64,000 nucleotides of DNA from Fimenecus sp900545625 (GCA_963931525.1 OZ007023.1:1488001-1552000), one strand, 5' to 3'; shown: positions 16,945 through 25,558, counted from the first letter of the stretch. Made by a program: numbers and translations. The notes: generated by a model from the letters alone, not told the origin.

Positions 16945-17907
16945 ATGAAAACGATCGGTGTTTTGACAAGCGGCGGCGACGCGCCGGGCATGAATGCTGC
17001 GATCCGCGCAGTGGTGCGCTCCGGCTGTGAAAACGGTTTCCGCGTGATGGGCATTCGCCGCGGCTACAACGGGCTGATGTACGGCGATATGTACGAAATG
17101 AATTTGAGAAGTGTCTCCAATATCATCAACCGCGGCGGCACGATCCTGTATTCCGCGCGCAGCCCCGAATTCAAAACCGAAGAAGGTATGCAGAAAGCCA
17201 TCGACGTCTGCAAAGAGGTCGATATGCAAGGGATCGTCGTCATCGGCGGCGACGGTTCTTTCCGCGGCGCACGCGACCTTTCGCTGCGCGGCGTACCCTG
17301 TGTCGGCATCCCCGGCACGATCGACAACGACATTGCCTGCTGTGATTACACGATCGGTTATGATACAGCCATGAACACGGTCATGGAAATGGTCGACCGT
17401 CTGCGCGACACGTCCGAATCCCATGACCGCTGCTCGGTCGTGGAGGTCATGGGCAGAAAAGCGGGGTATATCGCGCTCAACTCCGGAATTGCCTGCGGTG
17501 CAACCACGATTCTGATCCCCGAAGTGCCGTTTGACTTTGAACGTGATGTGATCGAGCGCATGCGCCGCACGCAAAAAGCGGGCAAGCGCCATTTCATCAT
17601 CATCGTTGCCGAGGGCGTCGGCGGCGTGCAGGAAATGGCAGAGCGCATCCAGCGGGAAACGGGCGTGGAATCCCGCGCCACGATCCTCGGCCATGTGCAG
17701 CGCGGCGGTTCGCCCACGGTGCGCGACCGCGTTGCCGGCAGCCAGATGGGCTATCGGGCGGTCGAGCTTCTGAAAGAGGGCACGGGCAACCGTGTCGTTG
17801 CCATGCAAAAGGATCAAATCGTGGACTTCGACATTTTCGAGGCGCTGAACATGAAAAAGACCATTGATCTTGATCTGTACCGCGTCGCGCACGAGATCTC
17901 CATCTGA
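16945..17907 (+). CDS. pfkA: ATP-dependent 6-phosphofructokinase
   Basis: 320-residue glycolytic kinase making fructose 1,6-bisphosphate. TSGGDAPGMNAAIRA opens the protein. GGDGSFRGA has the Gly that marks ATP rather than pyrophosphate use. GTIDNDI holds the catalytic Asp, and MGRKAGYIAL and HVQRGGSPTVRDR bind sugar phosphate and effector. The length is that of bacterial PfkA. AGGTGA lies ahead of the ATG. Its stop overlaps the aroK start by one base. Confidence 0.96.
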   Translation: MKTIGVLTSGGDAPGMNAAIRAVVRSGCENGFRVMGIRRGYNGLMYGDMYEMNLRSVSNIINRGGTILYSARSPEFKTEEGMQKAIDVCKEVDMQGIVVIGGDGSFRGARDLSLRGVPCVGIPGTIDNDIACCDYTIGYDTAMNTVMEMVDRLRDTSESHDRCSVVEVMGRKAGYIALNSGIACGATTILIPEVPFDFERDVIERMRRTQKAGKRHFIIIVAEGVGGVQEMAERIQRETGVESRATILGHVQRGGSPTVRDRVAGSQMGYRAVELLKEGTGNRVVAMQKDQIVDFDIFEALNMKKTIDLDLYRVAHEISI

Positions 17908-18431
17908 TGCGCAATATCGTTCTGATCGGCATGCCCGCCAGCGGCAAAAGCACCGTCGGCGTCCTGCTTGCCAAAACGCTCGGCGTTGGCTTTTGTGATA
18001 CGGATCTGCTCATCCAGCAGCGCGAACACCGACTTTTGCAGCAGATCATTGACGAGGACGGCATTGAGGCCTTTCTCGACGCGGAACGCGATGCGATTTT
18101 GTCGCTTGATTGCTCCCATACGGTCATTGCCACGGGCGGCAGTGCCGTTTTCCGTGCAGAAGCCATGCAAAAACTCAAAGCAAACGGTGTTGTGGTGTTT
18201 TTGGATGTTCCGCTCGGCGAAGTGCAAAAAAGGCTTCAAAATATCAAAACGCGCGGCGTTGCGGCAAAAAAAGGTGAGAGCGTCGCGGATATTTATCAAG
18301 AACGTCTGCCGCTTTATAGAACTTACGCCGATATAACCGTTTGTGTACATCCGGGAACGCCGGAAGATGCTGTCAGTGAATTGCTATCGGCTTTGCAAAA
18401 AAATGGCACCATTGACACTTTACACGTTTAA
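17907..18431 (+). CDS. aroK: Shikimate kinase
   Basis: 174-residue P-loop kinase phosphorylating shikimate in the aromatic amino-acid pathway. Walker A is GMPASGKST; FCDTDLLI carries the shikimate-binding Asp; ATGGSAVFR is the GG motif; KNIKTRGVAAKK-like residues (about 112-123) form the LID. DAERDAI replaces the usual FRxxE shikimate contact, so a related small-molecule kinase is possible. It overlaps the pfkA stop by one base and ends at a terminator. Pairing with pfkA is unusual but has no obvious functional reading. Confidence 0.75.
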   Translation: MRNIVLIGMPASGKSTVGVLLAKTLGVGFCDTDLLIQQREHRLLQQIIDEDGIEAFLDAERDAILSLDCSHTVIATGGSAVFRAEAMQKLKANGVVVFLDVPLGEVQKRLQNIKTRGVAAKKGESVADIYQERLPLYRTYADITVCVHPGTPEDAVSELLSALQKNGTIDTLHV

Positions 18432-18453
18432 AATTCAAAATCCTGCAAAAAAT

Positions 18454-18512
18454 AGACTTTACGGCTGATTGAAAACCATTCAGGTCAATTTCCGCCGTAA
18501 AGTCTTTTTTTT
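18454..18512 (+). terminator. Intrinsic terminator after pfkA-aroK
   Basis: A 12-bp perfect stem (AGACTTTACGGC at 18454-18465 with its complement at 18494-18505) around a 28-base loop is followed by seven or more Ts. Confidence 0.75.
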
Positions 18513-18518
18513 ACCGCA

Positions 18519-18545
18519 AATAAAGCGGCTTGAATCGCATACAGT
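18519..18545 (+). promoter_or_regulatory. Candidate sporulation-type promoter for spoIVB
   Basis: AATA, about 15 bases, then CATACAGT resembles sporulation sigma (E or G) promoters more than sigma A. It lies about 40 bases upstream of the spoIVB ATG. No sigma-A-like pair is seen in this gap. Confidence 0.3.
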
Positions 18546-18582
18546 ATTAGTGCGGCCGCAAGGTCGCGTGCGGAGGTGAAAA

Positions 18583-19842
18583 ATGAAGAAGCTCTTCCAT
18601 TTTTTCAGCCTTTTCGGCTTATGTATCGCCTCTGTCATCTTTGCATTCGTGTTATTCGGCGAGATCACGATCCCTGACAGCATTCAGCTTTTGGAAAACG
18701 AAGAGATCCATGTCAACGGCATTTACTCGTTGAAGAGTTCGCAAGAAGAGGAAAATAATGCTTCTGCGGCCTCGGTAGCTTCGGTCTCTTCCGAAAAGCC
18801 CGGCAGCTATACGGTGGAGATCTCTGTCTTTAACACGATCCCGGTCAAATCCTCGACTGTTACGGTCAGCAAGCGGCAGTATGTCGTGCCAAGCGGCGAC
18901 ATTTTCGGGGTCAAGATCTACACGGACGGCGTTCTGGTCGTCGGCATGGACGATGTGTTTACGGCAAGCGGCGCCGTGAATCCTGCAAAGGATGCAGGGC
19001 TTGAGATCGGTGACGCCATACTTGCTGTGGACGGCAAGACCGTAGATACGACTGAAGCGCTTACCGAAGCGCTGCACAGCGGCGCACAGCAGGTATGCGT
19101 ACAGGTACGGCGCGGCAGTGAGACCTTTGAGACCGTTTTGACACTTGCAGTCTCTGACAACGACGGCAGTTTAAAAGCCGGACTCTGGGTGCGTGACAGC
19201 ACCGCAGGTGTAGGCACCATGACCTTTTATGACCCGCAGACCGGTGTGTTCGGTGGGTTGGGTCACGCCATATGCGACTTGGATACCGGCGCGGTCATGC
19301 CCTTGAAAAGCGGCGTCGCGGTGGAAACGGTCATCAGCGGCTGTTACAAAGGCAGCGCAGGCGTTACGGGCGAGCTGTGCGGTGTGTTCCAGGAAAAAAC
19401 GCTCGGGGAGCTTTATGCAAACTGCGACGCCGGCGTTTACGGATGCATAGCGGAGTTTGACACCTCTGCGGTGTCCTTACCTGTCGCAACAAAGAACGAG
19501 GTGAAAACCGGATACGCGCAAATCATTTCCACGGTTGACGACTCGGGACCACACTATTATGATGTTCAGATCGTTAAGGTTTACCCGAATTCTGATGAGA
19601 ACGGTAAAAATATGATCATTGAAGTCACAGACGAGGATCTGATCGCGAAAACGGGCGGTATCATCCAGGGAATGAGCGGCAGCCCTATTATTCAAGACGG
19701 GATGCTCGTCGGTGCGGTGACTCATGTATTCGTCAACAATGCGCTGCAGGGGTACGGCATTTTTGCAGAAACCATGCTCAAAGAATCCCAATCCGTGGAA
19801 ACGGCTGAGCTTGAGCAAGAGGAAAGGGCGCAGGTGGCTTAG
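18583..19842 (+). CDS. spoIVB: SpoIVB serine peptidase (family S55)
   Basis: 419-residue membrane-anchored protease that, in Bacillus, is secreted from the forespore and triggers processing of pro-sigma-K. The N-terminal helix (about 5-27) anchors it. A PDZ domain lies at about 110-200 (AGLEIGDAILAVDGK). The S55 catalytic set is visible as H228 (GGLGHAI), D352 and S367 (GMSGSP); the 15-residue gap between D352 and S367 equals that in B. subtilis SpoIVB. GGAGGTG precedes the ATG. It sits directly upstream of spo0A, the classic order in spore formers. Confidence 0.95.
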   Translation: MKKLFHFFSLFGLCIASVIFAFVLFGEITIPDSIQLLENEEIHVNGIYSLKSSQEEENNASAASVASVSSEKPGSYTVEISVFNTIPVKSSTVTVSKRQYVVPSGDIFGVKIYTDGVLVVGMDDVFTASGAVNPAKDAGLEIGDAILAVDGKTVDTTEALTEALHSGAQQVCVQVRRGSETFETVLTLAVSDNDGSLKAGLWVRDSTAGVGTMTFYDPQTGVFGGLGHAICDLDTGAVMPLKSGVAVETVISGCYKGSAGVTGELCGVFQEKTLGELYANCDAGVYGCIAEFDTSAVSLPVATKNEVKTGYAQIISTVDDSGPHYYDVQIVKVYPNSDENGKNMIIEVTDEDLIAKTGGIIQGMSGSPIIQDGMLVGAVTHVFVNNALQGYGIFAETMLKESQSVETAELEQEERAQVA

Positions 19843-19878
19843 GGTGTGCGGTGCGCGGTACCGCGCACCCTTTGTTTA
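19842..19878 (+). terminator. Probable terminator between spoIVB and spo0A
   Basis: The palindrome GGTGCGCGGTACCGCGCACC (19850-19869) starts a few bases after the spoIVB stop and is followed by CTTTGTTT. The T-run is poor, so termination may be partial. Confidence 0.5.
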
Positions 19879-19960
19879 TGACAAAAAAACGATACGCGCC
19901 GCGTGGTTTGGCTGTTCCTGTTTGATCGCAGATTTTTTTGCGTAATTTGCAAATTTATAC

Positions 19961-19989
19961 TTGCCAAATAATACCATATATGGTAAAAT
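19961..19989 (+). promoter_or_regulatory. Promoter of spo0A with embedded palindrome
   Basis: TTGCCA (19961-19966), 17 bases, TAAAAT (19984-19989). The 14-bp perfect palindrome TACCATATATGGTA (19972-19985) fills the spacer and touches the -10. A bound protein there would compete with polymerase. Confidence 0.5.
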
Positions 19990-20021
19990 ATGGCAGAAAT
20001 CAAAACAGGAGGTTGTTTTCA

Positions 20022-20801
20022 TTGGAAAAAACATTGAAAATTTTGTTTACAGAGGAGCAAAACAGCTTTGGGCGCAGCTGCACGCAGGCGCTCAAAGACA
20101 AGGGGTTTGACGTAAAGCTTACACCGAAAAACGGTTCGGAAGTCTTGCGCCTTGTGCAAAGTGAGCAGCCTGACGTGCTGATCATGGATGCGATCATGGC
20201 TTCGGTCGATGCGCTCGGTGTTTTGAACCAGCTAAAGAAAAACCCACCGAAAAAACGCCCGATCATCATGGTGATTTCGGGCGTGGACAACCAGCGCTTT
20301 GAAAATGAAGTGCTGCAGGCCGGCGCGGATTACTATTTTCTCAAGCCTTTTGATGTGCAGATGCTTGCAGAACGTGTTGCGATGATGACATCCTGGCAGC
20401 TTTCGGGCGGGAAAATGGATGTACCTGCTTCGCCGCATATCAGCGACTCGGAACTGGAAGTGCTCGTCAGCGATATTATGCGTCAGATCGGCGTTCCCGC
20501 GCATATCAAAGGCTATCAGTACCTGCGGGAAGCAATCATACTTTCCATTCACGACACGGAAATGATGAATTCCGTAACCAAGGTTTTGTACCCGACGGTT
20601 GCCAAACGCTTCTCTACGACCTCCTCACGGGTGGAGCGTGCGATTCGTCATGCCATAGAAGTCGCGTGGGATCGCGGCGATGTGGACGTGCTCAGCTCGT
20701 ATTTCGGATATACCATTCAGAATTCTCGCGGCAAGCCTACCAATTCGGAATTTATAGCCATGATCAGCGATAAAATGCGGTTGCAGTTAAAAATCGCCTG
20801 A
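20022..20801 (+). CDS. spo0A: Sporulation master regulator Spo0A
   Basis: 259-residue response regulator commanding entry into sporulation. The receiver (1-125) has the phospho-acceptor D56 (VLIMDAIM) and K in FLKPF. The usual acidic Asp pair is replaced by E11-E12 in FTEEQN. The C-terminal DNA-binding domain (about 145-259) is highly conserved: TTSSRVERAIRHAIEVAW and GKPTNSEFIAMISDK. The start is TTG at 20022 with AGGAGG 9 bases upstream; a longer in-frame ATG at 19938 lies upstream of the promoter. It ends at a shared terminator with dus. Confidence 0.95.
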   Translation: MEKTLKILFTEEQNSFGRSCTQALKDKGFDVKLTPKNGSEVLRLVQSEQPDVLIMDAIMASVDALGVLNQLKKNPPKKRPIIMVISGVDNQRFENEVLQAGADYYFLKPFDVQMLAERVAMMTSWQLSGGKMDVPASPHISDSELEVLVSDIMRQIGVPAHIKGYQYLREAIILSIHDTEMMNSVTKVLYPTVAKRFSTTSSRVERAIRHAIEVAWDRGDVDVLSSYFGYTIQNSRGKPTNSEFIAMISDKMRLQLKIA

Positions 20802-20814
20802 TTTTACATCAAAG

Positions 20815-20861
20815 AAAAAGCCTGCCCCGTACTGTTTTTTTCAGCACGGGGCGGGCTTTTT
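20815..20861. terminator. Bidirectional terminator between spo0A and dus
   Basis: A 16-bp stem (AAAAAGCCTGCCCCGT with one wobble against 20846-20861) has A-run and T-run on opposite sides, so it can end transcripts from both strands. Confidence 0.85.
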
Positions 20862-20879
20862 GTTTAGGTGCTTGATAGT

Positions 20880-21869
20880 TTAAGCGAGGTCTTTCGCGCA
20901 TTCCGAAGTGATTTTTTCGGCAATCTTTTGTAGTTGTTCCACACTTTCCAGCATACTTAGGTCTTTGCGATAGGCGGCCGCGCCGCGGATGCCTTTTACG
21001 TACCAGGCGGCGTGCTTGCGCGCTTCGCGAATGCCGATGCGTTCGCCCTTGTATTCGCAGATCTTTTGCACATGCGCGCACATCACACGCATGCGCTCCT
21101 CGATCGGCGGATCGGCGAGCAGCGTACCGTCGTGCAAGTATGCGTTGATCTGCTTGAATACCCAAGGCCGTCCGAGCGCGCCGCGCCCGACCATTAAAAA
21201 GTCGCTGCCTGTTTGCGACAGCATTTCTGCAGCCGACGGGCCGTCCGTGATGTCGCCGTTGCCGATCACGGGAATTTTCACGCTTTGCTTGACTTGCGCA
21301 ATGTGTTCCAAGCGCACGGGCGGTGCATACATTTGCCGCCGTGTCCTGCCGTGCACGGTGATCGCCGCCGCGCCTGCCTGCTCGGCGCGCTGCGCCATTT
21401 CCACAGCATTGAAGTGTTCTTCGTCCCAACCGACACGAATTTTGACCGTTACGGGTACATCGCCGCACGCGCGCACAACGGCTCTGACGATCTTTTCGGC
21501 AAGCGCCGGATCGCGCATCAGTGCTGCACCCCCGCCGTTGCCCGCGATCTTCGGTGCGGGGCAGCCCATGTTGATGTCCACAAACTGCGGGTGCATTTGT
21601 AAAACCGTCTCCACGCTTTGCGCCATGATCTCCGGGTCGCTTCCGAAGATCTGCACGCCGGCGGGGCGCTCAGCGTCGGACAACTGCATGAGCGACTTTG
21701 ATTTTCGGTCGCCCATGGAAACGCCCTTTGCGCTCACCATTTCCGATACCGTGTACGCCGCACCGAAGCTGACACATAACTCGCGAAATGCGCGGTCCGC
21801 TACACCCGCCATAGGCGCGAGCGCGGCAAAGCCGTTTGGTTTCGTGTTTCCGATCTGCATGGTTTTCAT
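20880..21869 (-). CDS. dus: tRNA-dihydrouridine synthase
   Basis: 329-residue FMN-dependent reductase forming dihydrouridine in tRNA. APMAGVADRAFRELC opens the TIM barrel. DINMGCPAPKIAGNGGGAALM contains the catalytic Cys and FMN-binding residues; TVKIRVGWDE, HGRTRRQMY and NGDITDGPSA are further FMN contacts. The C-terminal helical domain binds tRNA. The start at 21869 (MKTMQIGNTK) is chosen because the longer frame covers the predicted promoter. Closest to the Firmicute DusB type. Confidence 0.92.
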   Translation of the reverse strand: MKTMQIGNTKPNGFAALAPMAGVADRAFRELCVSFGAAYTVSEMVSAKGVSMGDRKSKSLMQLSDAERPAGVQIFGSDPEIMAQSVETVLQMHPQFVDINMGCPAPKIAGNGGGAALMRDPALAEKIVRAVVRACGDVPVTVKIRVGWDEEHFNAVEMAQRAEQAGAAAITVHGRTRRQMYAPPVRLEHIAQVKQSVKIPVIGNGDITDGPSAAEMLSQTGSDFLMVGRGALGRPWVFKQINAYLHDGTLLADPPIEERMRVMCAHVQKICEYKGERIGIREARKHAAWYVKGIRGAAAYRKDLSMLESVEQLQKIAEKITSECAKDLA

Positions 21870-21906
21870 CCGTTCCGTTTGCCTGTCTGTTTCGGCAAAC
21901 ACCAGC

Positions 21907-21935
21907 AGTATACCACACTTTAATTTTCCACACAA
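21907..21935 (-). promoter_or_regulatory. Promoter of dus
   Basis: On the minus strand TTGTGT, 17 bases, TATACT, about 38 bases upstream of the chosen ATG. Confidence 0.55.
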
Positions 21936-22014
21936 CCGAAAAATCCCGTGCATTTCATCGGTACATATGGTATATTAAATACAGACAAGCAATTTGTGTG
22001 CAGAGGTGATTTCC

Positions 22015-24579
22015 ATGAAGCTGCTTGTGCTCGACGGAAACAGCATTTTCAATCGCGCCTTCTACGGCATCAAACTGTTGACTACGAAAGACGGGCGGTA
22101 CACCAACGCGATCTACGGCTTTATGAATATTCTTCTGAAACTTGAGGAAGATGTAAAGCCCGACGCGGTGGCGGTCACATTTGATTTGAAGGGCCCGACC
22201 TTTCGCCATAGGCTTTACGATGGCTATAAAGCGACGCGCAAGGGGATGCCGCCGGAGCTTGCCGAGCAGATACCCGTGCTCAAAGAGCTTTTGACAGCGC
22301 TTGGATATAAGATCGTTACCAAAGAGGGATATGAAGCGGATGACATCATCGGCACGCTCTCTTCCCATGTTGGTGCGGAAAATTTCTGCTATATCGCTAC
22401 GGGCGACCGTGACAGCCTGCAGTTGGTGCGGGATAACGTGCAGGTACTGCTTGCATCCACCAGAGCCGGGCGTTCCGAAACAACCGCCTATGACGTCGCG
22501 CGCGTGCGCGAGGAATACGGCGTTTCCCCGCGGCAGATGATCGATATCAAAGCCCTCATGGGCGACAGCTCCGATAATATCCCCGGCGTTTCGGGCGTCG
22601 GTAAAAAGACGGCGGAGGATCTGATCCAACGGTTCGGGACGCTGGACGAGCTTTATGCGTCGTTGGATTCCGCGGATATCAAGCCCGGCGTGCGCCAAAA
22701 GCTGCAAAACGACAAGGACATGGCGTATTTAAGCTATAAGCTTGGCACCATTGATTTGAACGTGCCGGTGGATACAAACGCGGAAGCCTACCAAAAAGAC
22801 GCGCCCAACGAGCAGGAGGCAACGGCTTTGCTCGTCTCCTTGGAAATGTTCAAGATCCTTGAAAAGCTTCATTTTGATGACGCTCAAAAGCCTGCTGTAA
22901 CTGCACAACCTGCGGAAAAGATCCCGTTTTTAACATCAGGACTGCCTACCCGGGAAGAGCTGCTTGTCGGCGGCGGCGCGTATTTTGTGCTTGCCGGGCA
23001 AACCGTATATTTCCGAACCCCGCAGGCAGTCGTTGCGGCGGATCTTGCGGACGCTAAGCAGAAGGTCGAATTTTTATCTCTGCTTGCTGACTGCGACGTG
23101 CCGAAATTTGTCTATTCCTCCAAAGAGGTGTTTGCATTCGCTTTCCAAAACGGCGCCGAGGCACAGAACATCAGTATGGATGTGACCCTTGCCGCTTATC
23201 TTTTAAATCCCAACGCCAAGGACTACGACCTGTCCCGGCTCGCGCAGGAATATTGCCCGCGCACTGCTTCTGTCGAAACAGACGACCAAACGGCGGATGC
23301 CTGCGCCAATCTGCCCTTGCTTTGCGAAAAGCTGGCGGTGCGGCTGGAGGCGTGCGGGCAGACCGAATTGTTACAGAATATGGAGATCCCGCTTGCCGAG
23401 GTGCTCGCCTCGATGGAGCGCGTCGGCGTTTTGGTCGATAAGGCGGGCATCGAGCGGTTTTCCGAAATGCTTACCGGCAAGATCGATGCGGCACAGGCGC
23501 GCATTTACGAGCTTGCGGGAGAGAAATTCAATATCCATTCACCAAAGCAGCTTGGGGTGATCTTATTTGATAAGCTGCACCTGCCCGCGAAAAAGAAAAC
23601 CAAGACCGGCTATTCCACGAACGCCGAGGTTTTGGAAGACCTTGCCGACGAGTACGAGATCGTTCGCCGCATCCTCGAATACCGTACGCTTACAAAGCTA
23701 AAATCCACTTATTGCGACGGGCTTTTGAAGGTCATCGGCGAGGACGGGCGCATCCATTCGAGCTTCAACCAGACCGAAACGCGCACGGGGCGCATCTCCT
23801 CAACGGAGCCGAACCTGCAAAATATCCCTGTTCGACAGGAGCTTGGGCGTGAAATGCGTCGGTTCTTTATGGCGGGCGAGGGGAATCTGCTCGTGGACGC
23901 GGACTATTCGCAGATCGAGCTGCGTGTGCTCGCAGATATTGCGGATGACAAAACGATGATCGATGCGTTTAACGCCGACACGGACATCCACACCGTCACT
24001 GCATCGCAGGTGTTCCACATGCCGCCGCAGATGGTCACACCTTTAATGCGCAGCCGCGCTAAGGCGGTCAATTTCGGCATTGTCTACGGCATCGGCGCGT
24101 TTTCCTTAAGCAAGGACATCGGCGTGACGCGCGCCGAAGCGGATAAATATATCAAAGATTATCTTCACCACTACGCCGGCGTGAACCGCTATATGGAGCA
24201 GGTCGTTGCGCAGGCGAAAAAGGACGGTTATGTGACCACGCGGTTCGCGCGCCGCCGGTATTTGCTGGAGCTTGCTTCCTCCAACGCCATGCTGCGCGCG
24301 TTCGGTGAACGTGTGGCGCGCAATATGCCCATCCAGGGCACGGCGGCGGACATCATCAAAATCGCCATGATCCGTGTCTATCGAAGATTAAAAGAAGAAA
24401 ATATGCGCGCAAAGCTCATTTTGCAGGTGCATGACGAACTGATCGTAGAAGCGCCCGAGGCGGAAGCGCAAAAGGCGGCGCAGATCGTCTCGCGCGAAAT
24501 GGAAAATGCATGTGAAATGAAAGTGCGCTTGAAAAGTGACGCCAACATCGGTAAAACCTGGTATGATGCAAAGGGATGA
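22015..24579 (+). CDS. polA: DNA polymerase I
   Basis: 854-residue repair and Okazaki-fragment polymerase. The 5'-nuclease domain (1-290) includes KALMGDSSDNIPGV. The middle domain (about 305-470) keeps the fold position but has no DxE exonuclease motif, so proofreading is probably absent, as in Bacillus-type enzymes. The polymerase domain has motif A DYSQIELRVLAD, motif B RAKAVNFGIVYG and motif C QVHDELIVE. The ATG at 22015 follows AGAGGTGA; the upstream in-frame GTG at 21994 overlaps this region and is less likely. Divergent from dus. Confidence 0.95.
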   Translation: MKLLVLDGNSIFNRAFYGIKLLTTKDGRYTNAIYGFMNILLKLEEDVKPDAVAVTFDLKGPTFRHRLYDGYKATRKGMPPELAEQIPVLKELLTALGYKIVTKEGYEADDIIGTLSSHVGAENFCYIATGDRDSLQLVRDNVQVLLASTRAGRSETTAYDVARVREEYGVSPRQMIDIKALMGDSSDNIPGVSGVGKKTAEDLIQRFGTLDELYASLDSADIKPGVRQKLQNDKDMAYLSYKLGTIDLNVPVDTNAEAYQKDAPNEQEATALLVSLEMFKILEKLHFDDAQKPAVTAQPAEKIPFLTSGLPTREELLVGGGAYFVLAGQTVYFRTPQAVVAADLADAKQKVEFLSLLADCDVPKFVYSSKEVFAFAFQNGAEAQNISMDVTLAAYLLNPNAKDYDLSRLAQEYCPRTASVETDDQTADACANLPLLCEKLAVRLEACGQTELLQNMEIPLAEVLASMERVGVLVDKAGIERFSEMLTGKIDAAQARIYELAGEKFNIHSPKQLGVILFDKLHLPAKKKTKTGYSTNAEVLEDLADEYEIVRRILEYRTLTKLKSTYCDGLLKVIGEDGRIHSSFNQTETRTGRISSTEPNLQNIPVRQELGREMRRFFMAGEGNLLVDADYSQIELRVLADIADDKTMIDAFNADTDIHTVTASQVFHMPPQMVTPLMRSRAKAVNFGIVYGIGAFSLSKDIGVTRAEADKYIKDYLHHYAGVNRYMEQVVAQAKKDGYVTTRFARRRYLLELASSNAMLRAFGERVARNMPIQGTAADIIKIAMIRVYRRLKEENMRAKLILQVHDELIVEAPEAEAQKAAQIVSREMENACEMKVRLKSDANIGKTWYDAKG

Positions 24580-24583
24580 CACA

Positions 24584-25459
24584 ATGTTTTACGTGATTTT
24601 TGTCTGTACGGGCAACACCTGCCGCAGTCCTATGGCGGCGGGCTTGTTCCGTTTGTATTTGCAAAATATGGGACTGCAGGACTGTGCTAAAGTAGAAAGC
24701 GCCGGGCTTGCGGCAGCGGTGGGTTCGCCGCCGTCGGAAAATGCCGTCAAAGCGGCGGCAGGCTTTGGCGCGGATATTGCTGCGCACCGCTCACGACCGT
24801 TGACAGGCGCGGATATAACGCCCGATACACGTTTCGTTTGTATGACACCGCAGCATGCCGCCGTGCTGCGCAGCGCGGGCGTTTTGTCAGAACATATTTT
24901 ATCCCTCTCCGTTTCCGACCCCTTCATGGGGGATGAACAGGTGTATATGCGCTGTGCCAAGCAGTTAAGCGATGCTATGCCGAGAGTATTTCGTTTTGTG
25001 TTCGGCTGCGACGGCGTGCGGCGTATGCAGCCGTGTGATGCGCAGGCGGCTGCTGCTATAGAGCGGGCGTGCTTTGCGCATCCATGGAGCGAAGCCGCGC
25101 TTCGTGAATCGCTTGAAAATCCAAACGCTTGCTTCTTCCTGCTGACGGCGGACGGGCGCCCTGCGGGCTATATCGGTGCGAACAATGTCTCGGGCGAGGT
25201 GTATATGAACGATCTTGCCGTTCTGCCCGAATACCGCCGCCGTGGATTCGGCAGATTGCTTTTGGCGGCACTTGTGGGTTTTGCACGCGCGAAAGAAGCG
25301 GTGTTTGTGACTTTAGAGGTTCGGGAGAGCAACACCCCTGCCGTTTCGCTGTACCGAGCGCTTGGTTTTCAGCAGACAGGTGTGCGTAAAAATTTTTATC
25401 GAGACCCTACGGAAGACGCTTTGATTTTGACGCTTTCTATGGATAAATCGCAAGTTTAG
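24584..25459 (+). CDS. Fusion of low-molecular-weight phosphatase and RimI-like acetyltransferase
   Basis: 291 residues in one frame with two domains. Residues 1-140 form a low-molecular-weight protein-tyrosine phosphatase/arsenate-reductase-like fold: the P-loop CTGNTCRS gives C8 as nucleophile and R14, and D112 in SDPF is the expected general acid. Residues about 146-291 form a GNAT domain like RimI, the acetyltransferase of ribosomal protein S18 (EYRRRGFGRLLLAALV acetyl-CoA motif; NTPAVSLYRALGF). Separately encoded relatives are common; the fusion is unusual to my knowledge. It starts 4 bases after polA with AAGGGA 8 bases upstream. The target of each half is unknown. Confidence 0.8.
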   Translation: MFYVIFVCTGNTCRSPMAAGLFRLYLQNMGLQDCAKVESAGLAAAVGSPPSENAVKAAAGFGADIAAHRSRPLTGADITPDTRFVCMTPQHAAVLRSAGVLSEHILSLSVSDPFMGDEQVYMRCAKQLSDAMPRVFRFVFGCDGVRRMQPCDAQAAAAIERACFAHPWSEAALRESLENPNACFFLLTADGRPAGYIGANNVSGEVYMNDLAVLPEYRRRGFGRLLLAALVGFARAKEAVFVTLEVRESNTPAVSLYRALGFQQTGVRKNFYRDPTEDALILTLSMDKSQV

Positions 25460-25490
25460 CAGTTTTGTAACGTTTTTAACCATTTGTAAC

Positions 25491-25518
25491 TTGCTCTTTT
25501 CGACAAAGCCTATATAAT
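25491..25518 (+). promoter_or_regulatory. Promoter of the polysaccharide deacetylase gene
   Basis: TTGCTC (25491-25496), 16 bases, consensus TATAAT (25513-25518). A Spo0A box sits in the spacer. Confidence 0.6.
25499..25505 (-). promoter_or_regulatory. Spo0A box within the promoter spacer
   Basis: TTCGACA is an exact TGTCGAA 0A box on the minus strand. Its context CTTTGTCGAAAAG matches the extended Bacillus consensus closely. It lies between the -35 and -10. Confidence 0.6.
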
Positions 25519-25537
25519 ATGAACAGAGGCAGAAATT

Positions 25538-25544
25538 TGTCGAA
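25538..25544 (+). promoter_or_regulatory. Second Spo0A box downstream of the start site
   Basis: An exact TGTCGAA within TTTGTCGAAGG, 14 bases before the ATG and about 20 bases past the -10. A bound protein here would block transcription or initiation. Confidence 0.6.
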
Positions 25545-25558
25545 GGATAGGGTTTAGT

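Noticed and set aside
16858..17892. 344-codon open frame on the minus strand
   Set aside because: Shadow of pfkA with repetitive His/Asp/Ala composition and no motif.
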